A DNA stretch of 7,073 bases from Candidatus Aenigmatarchaeota archaeon (lineage in GTDB: Archaea; Aenigmatarchaeota; Aenigmatarchaeia; QMZP01). This document shows positions 4,140 to 7,073 of the stretch, piece by piece. The stretch lies in NCBI GenBank assembly GCA_016867675.1, contig VGIZ01000026.1, positions 1 through 7,073 on the forward strand. The letters run 5' to 3'. The position numbers were made by a program, and so were the translations under genes. Every line of letters starts with the position of its first letter. Within the stretch, counting starts at the first letter, position 1. The notes beneath the pieces were generated by a model. That model was given only the letters and a program-made list of their open reading frames with translations, ran no database searches and was not told where the DNA came from.

Positions 4140-5597
4140 TCACTTGCTCTCAATCTTCCTGAAGAGCATCGCGCCCTTCTTCGGCCTGCCCTTCCATGCG
4201 CCGAACTTCGCGTCCTTGAGCAGGCCGGGCTTGACGCCAAGCTGTGCGTTCAGCTTTTCCGCTGTTGAAGGCATGAACGGCTCCAGCAGGATGGCTATGA
4301 TGCGCAGCGCCTCAAGCAGGTTGTAGAGCGCATTGCCCATCTCCGCGCCCTTGAGCGCCCAGACCTTGTTGTCGTTGATGTATTTGTTGCAGGCGCGCAC
4401 GAAGACGAGAACCTCCTCCAGCGCGAGGTGGAGTTCGTAGGCCTCCATGTGCTTCCTGATTTTTGCGAGGTTGAGGCGCTTCTCCAGCTCAGGCTTGCCT
4501 GCCGTCCTGCCTTCGAACCGCTCGGCCAGGGTGAGCACCCTGTATGCGAGGTTCCCGACGTCGGAAACGAGCTCGCCGTTGATGCGGGCGGTCAGCGCCT
4601 CCTCCGAGTAATCGCCGTCGCCGCCGAAGGGCACGTCGCGCATTAGGAAGTAGCGCAGCTGGTCGGGGCCGTATTTCTCCACGATTTCAATCGGATCTAC
4701 GGCTGTGCCCTTGCTCTTGCTCATCTTCGCGCCGGCCATGTTGACGTAGCCGTGCACGACCACGTGCTTCGGCAGTTCAATATCCGCGCTCAGAAGCATG
4801 GCGGGCCAGATGACGGAATGGAAGAAGTTTATACCCTTTCCTATGAGATGCACATCCGCAGGCCAATAGCGCTTGAACTTCGCGCCGTCGGGATAATCAA
4901 CGCCCGATACATAGTTGATGAGCGCGTCAAACCATACGTAGATTTTGTGCTTCGGGTCTCCGGGAACGTCTATGCCCCAGTTCAGGTTTGACCTGCTCAC
5001 GCACAGGTCCTTCAGCGGCTCATCCTTCAGCCGTGCAAGGATTTCATTCCTCCATGCTGCTGGCTGGATGAAGCCTGTCTCGGCCAGCTTCCTTATCCTG
5101 TCGGTGTATTTGCTCAACCGGAAGAAGTAAGCGGACTCGCTCATCCACTCAACCTTGTCGTGCTCAGGGCATTTGCCATCGGCCAGCTCCTTCTCGGTCT
5201 TGTATGCCTCGCAGCCGGGGCAGTAGTAGCCTGAATACTCGCCCTTGTAGATGTCCCCGTTGTCCATGCACTTCTTGAACATCATCTGCGAGACCCTGAT
5301 GTGCCTCGGCTCTGTCGTGCGGATGAAGTCGTCGTTGCTTATGTTGAGAACCTTGCACAGGTGCTTGAACTGCTCCACGTTCCTGTCTACGAAGGCTTTG
5401 ATAGGCACGCCCGCCTTCTTGGCTGCCTGCACGTTCTTCTGCGCATTCTCATCTGTGCCTGTCAGGAAGAATACGTCGTCGCCCAGCAGGCGGTGCCAGC
5501 GCGCGATTATGTCGGCGCAGACCTTCTCGTAGGCGTGGCCGCAGTGCGGGGCACTATTGACGTAATCAATGGCTGTCGTGATGTAGAACTTGCTCAT
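4140..5597 (-). CDS. metG: Methionyl-tRNA synthetase, bacterial type
   Basis: This enzyme charges tRNA-Met in the cytoplasm. The 485-residue class I synthetase has the HIGH motif as HCGH at residues 18-21, FFLTGTDENAQKN at 43-55, a single zinc knuckle (Cys126, Cys129, Cys143, His146), YVWFDALINYVSG at 220-232, KMSKSKG at 291-297 and an anticodon-binding helical domain with NKYINDNKVWAL at 404-415. It ends without the C-terminal tRNA-binding (Trbp111-like) domain found on some homologues. The sequence around HCGH and the one-knuckle zinc domain follow the bacterial (Thermotoga/Thermus-like) group rather than the usual archaeal form, whose HIGH region differs; this points to transfer from bacteria. 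The ATG at 5597 overlaps the stop of the upstream thioredoxin-like gene (ATGA), and a GGTGG-type SD lies within that gene's last codons, so translation is probably coupled. Confidence 0.97.
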   Translation of the reverse strand: MSKFYITTAIDYVNSAPHCGHAYEKVCADIIARWHRLLGDDVFFLTGTDENAQKNVQAAKKAGVPIKAFVDRNVEQFKHLCKVLNISNDDFIRTTEPRHIRVSQMMFKKCMDNGDIYKGEYSGYYCPGCEAYKTEKELADGKCPEHDKVEWMSESAYFFRLSKYTDRIRKLAETGFIQPAAWRNEILARLKDEPLKDLCVSRSNLNWGIDVPGDPKHKIYVWFDALINYVSGVDYPDGAKFKRYWPADVHLIGKGINFFHSVIWPAMLLSADIELPKHVVVHGYVNMAGAKMSKSKGTAVDPIEIVEKYGPDQLRYFLMRDVPFGGDGDYSEEALTARINGELVSDVGNLAYRVLTLAERFEGRTAGKPELEKRLNLAKIRKHMEAYELHLALEEVLVFVRACNKYINDNKVWALKGAEMGNALYNLLEALRIIAILLEPFMPSTAEKLNAQLGVKPGLLKDAKFGAWKGRPKKGAMLFRKIESK

Positions 5598-6280
5598 CCG
5601 CCCACCACCACACCCAGGTTAAGCGTGTCCTCCAGCTGCTGCTGGGACACAAAACCGGGAATCGGCTTGCCGTTTATGACCAGCGAGGGGTATTCGGTTA
5701 TGTTGTAGTATTCCCTCAGCGCCTCAACCGACGGCTCCTTTATGTCGGCGTCCAGGGCAAAGACCAGCACCCTGTCGCCGTACTTGTTCTTCATGTAAGT
5801 CAGGATGAATGCTTGGTCCTCGCACCCGGGGCATGGCCCGGAGTAAAAGTACAGGATTGTGTTGAAACTCATGTTGCAGGCGGATTTGAGCTTCTCCGCC
5901 AGAAGCCAGTAGCCTGTCAGCATGCTTGAATATTCAAGCTTCCTCTCCCTGTATGTCGCCTCGTCCTTTATCTCGCCCTCTGCCCCGTAGGCTGACAGCC
6001 TGTTTCCAAGGTCGTATGAATTCTCGCTTATCCTGTTGAGCGTGGACTCCAGCATGGGGCAGCTCGCCTTCTCGCCGAACATATCAAGGAACAAGAATTG
6101 TGACTGGAAGCTCTGCACATCCTTGTTTATGCTGTTCAGATTTGACTCTATGGAAGCGAGCTTCTCTGTGTTCAGCCCGTAGCCTACGAACATGCCCGCG
6201 GCAAAGATGAGCCCTGATATGACGAATGCGGATACTATGAGGCCTGCGTCAAGCTTTTTTACCTGCTTCTGGGCGGTCAT
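5594..6280 (-). CDS. Membrane-anchored thioredoxin-fold protein with CPGC motif
   Basis: The 228-residue protein has a Lys-rich N-terminus, one membrane segment at about 12-35, a short coiled-coil-like stretch (38-62), a helical region, and a C-terminal thioredoxin fold from about 140. The fold shows ILYFYSGPCPGCEDQ with redox cysteines 150 and 153, and the cis-Pro loop at Tyr197-Pro198-Ser199. By the positive-inside rule the redox domain should face outward, suggesting disulfide exchange on exported proteins. Two more cysteines, 74 and 135, bracket the helical region and could form a structural disulfide or pass electrons to the CPGC pair. I recall a similar uncharacterised architecture in small archaeal genomes, but cannot name a gene. 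The ATG at 6280 follows a TATA box by about 26 bases with no SD, so a leaderless message is likely. The stop overlaps the metG start. Confidence 0.85.
   Translation of the reverse strand: MTAQKQVKKLDAGLIVSAFVISGLIFAAGMFVGYGLNTEKLASIESNLNSINKDVQSFQSQFLFLDMFGEKASCPMLESTLNRISENSYDLGNRLSAYGAEGEIKDEATYRERKLEYSSMLTGYWLLAEKLKSACNMSFNTILYFYSGPCPGCEDQAFILTYMKNKYGDRVLVFALDADIKEPSVEALREYYNITEYPSLVINGKPIPGFVSQQQLEDTLNLGVVVGG
5598..5612 (-). promoter_or_regulatory. metG: Ribosome binding site of metG inside the upstream gene
   Basis: The last codons of the thioredoxin-like gene read TGTGGTGGTGGGCGG on the minus strand and supply a GGTGG motif just before the overlapping ATGA. This fixes the metG start at 5597 and favours re-initiation by ribosomes finishing the upstream gene. 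Confidence 0.5.
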
Positions 6281-6302
6281 GGATGTAATTAGTAACGGGA
6301 AA

Positions 6303-6314
6303 CTATAAATAAAG
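6303..6314 (-). promoter_or_regulatory. Candidate TATA box of the thioredoxin-metG pair
   Basis: CTTTATTTATAG lies in the 43-bp gap after the glycosyltransferase stop. Its ATTTATAG portion is centred 26.5 bases before the ATG at 6280, consistent with a leaderless transcript covering both the thioredoxin-like gene and metG. Confidence 0.5.
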
Positions 6315-6323
6315 TCCGAGCCG

Positions 6324-7073
6324 CTACCAATGTCTTTTCCTTCCCGCCAGTTCGTGCACCATTGCGGAAGCCCAGAAGAACATGTAGATGAACGGGAAGA
6401 TGAAGACGTAGAGGAAGTAGCTGAACCTTCGCAGGCTTATCTTCTCGCCTGCCATGCGGAAGCTCAGCACGAGCAGCGACAGCGCCATGGTCGTGCCTGC
6501 AACCCACAGAAGCAGGGGTGTGTTCAGCATGTATGTGAGGGCAGTATCGAATGAAAGCTCCTTCGGAATCATCGTGACGAAGTCCCATTGCACCAGGCCG
6601 AACCTCCATGCGTAGCTGAGCATGTTGGATGCCACGTCAAGGGCCAGCAGGAAGAATATGAATACAATAGCCACTATTGCTATGAGGTTGAACGGAAGGA
6701 AGAACAGACCGAGATTCCCGTATCTCCTGTTGAACAGCATGTGCTTGTACTTCACCGCATTCTGAACCGCGCCCCTGTACCACCTCAGGCGCTGTTTGTA
6801 AAGCTCGACTAACCTGTCAGGGCAGCTGGTGTATGCAATGGCCCTGAGGTTGTTCTCTATGCTGTAGCCGGCATCGTGTATCCTGAGCGCTATGTCCATG
6901 TCCTCTGTGAGGTTCTTCTCATCAAATCCTCCCACCTCCAGGAGTACTCTCTTCCTATAAACCGAGAACACACCGGGCGTCACATGCACGGAGTCTATGA
7001 ATGCCAGCATCTTCCTCAGGAATATGTTCAGGATGTATTCGGCATACTGCGCCTTTTCCAGCATGTTTCTCGG
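6324..7073 (-). CDS. Membrane glycosyltransferase family 2 (processive type), 5' end beyond window
   Basis: The last 249 codons of a GT2 enzyme are present; the reading frame continues through the right edge (Pro-Arg-Asn before the first internal Met), so the UDP-sugar-binding N-terminal part with its DxD motif is missing. Visible catalytic motifs are TEDMD (6894-6908), with the general-base region, and QRLRW (6780-6794), the Q-x-x-R-W signature of processive synthases such as hyaluronan, cellulose and poly-N-acetylglucosamine synthases. Three hydrophobic segments follow, around 6722-6639, 6540-6465 and 6415-6347, then a basic end, RKRHW. The enzyme therefore sits in the cytoplasmic membrane and probably builds and exports a surface polysaccharide; the sugar cannot be deduced. 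A promoter for the next gene follows its TAG stop, so the two are not tightly coupled. Confidence 0.88.
   Translation of the reverse strand, partial: PRNMLEKAQYAEYILNIFLRKMLAFIDSVHVTPGVFSVYRKRVLLEVGGFDEKNLTEDMDIALRIHDAGYSIENNLRAIAYTSCPDRLVELYKQRLRWYRGAVQNAVKYKHMLFNRRYGNLGLFFLPFNLIAIVAIVFIFFLLALDVASNMLSYAWRFGLVQWDFVTMIPKELSFDTALTYMLNTPLLLWVAGTTMALSLLVLSFRMAGEKISLRRFSYFLYVFIFPFIYMFFWASAMVHELAGRKRHW

Noticed and set aside
5301..5708. 135-codon plus-strand frame
   Set aside because: It is antisense to metG and to the end of the thioredoxin-like gene, both of which are certain; no independent support.
1..7073. CRISPR array or insertion sequence
   Set aside because: The only regular repeats are the coding propeller blades; there is no transposase and no terminal inverted repeats. 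The only mobile element seen is the intein.

Overview
The window reads as a piece of an archaeal chromosome, most plausibly from an uncultivated DPANN-type archaeon (inference). In support, TATA-like octamers sit about 25 bases before the start codons of three genes, so those messages would be leaderless, as is common in archaea. The anaerobic ribonucleotide reductase carries an archaeal-style intein. The membrane-anchored thioredoxin also resembles a family I associate with small archaeal genomes. The methionyl-tRNA synthetase, however, is of bacterial type. All convincing genes lie on the minus strand. Codon third positions are strongly G/C-biased, and this opens many antisense and shadow frames that I do not count as genes.

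In the direction of transcription (high to low coordinates): the 3' part of a membrane glycosyltransferase of family 2 (7073-6324); a membrane-anchored thioredoxin-fold protein with a CPGC motif (6280-5594); methionyl-tRNA synthetase (5597-4140), which overlaps the preceding gene by four bases (ATGA); a cytoplasmic eight-bladed PQQ-like beta-propeller (4108-2801); a HIT-family nucleotide hydrolase/transferase (2737-2285); an intergenic region of about 300 bp with a hairpin, promoter candidates and inverted repeats (2284-1984); and an anaerobic ribonucleotide reductase NrdD that runs off the left edge (1983-1).

The NrdD gene is the highlight. Its first 140 or so residues look like a complete NrdR repressor (CxxC...CxxC zinc ribbon with an RRRR stretch and RFTTYE signature, then an ATP-cone), fused in frame to the class III reductase catalytic domain. 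The catalytic domain is interrupted after its SRWG motif by a 313-residue intein with both LAGLIDADG motifs and an atypical Gly-Asn end. Upstream lie two 16-bp elements resembling NrdR boxes, 32 bp apart start to start. Together these suggest, as inference, that one polypeptide could bind DNA, sense dATP/ATP and make deoxynucleotides, and would need protein splicing before the enzyme is active.

The other genes do not form an obvious shared pathway: surface glycan synthesis, extracytoplasmic thiol chemistry, tRNA charging, an unassigned propeller and nucleotide metabolism. Only the thioredoxin and metG pair shows translational coupling.
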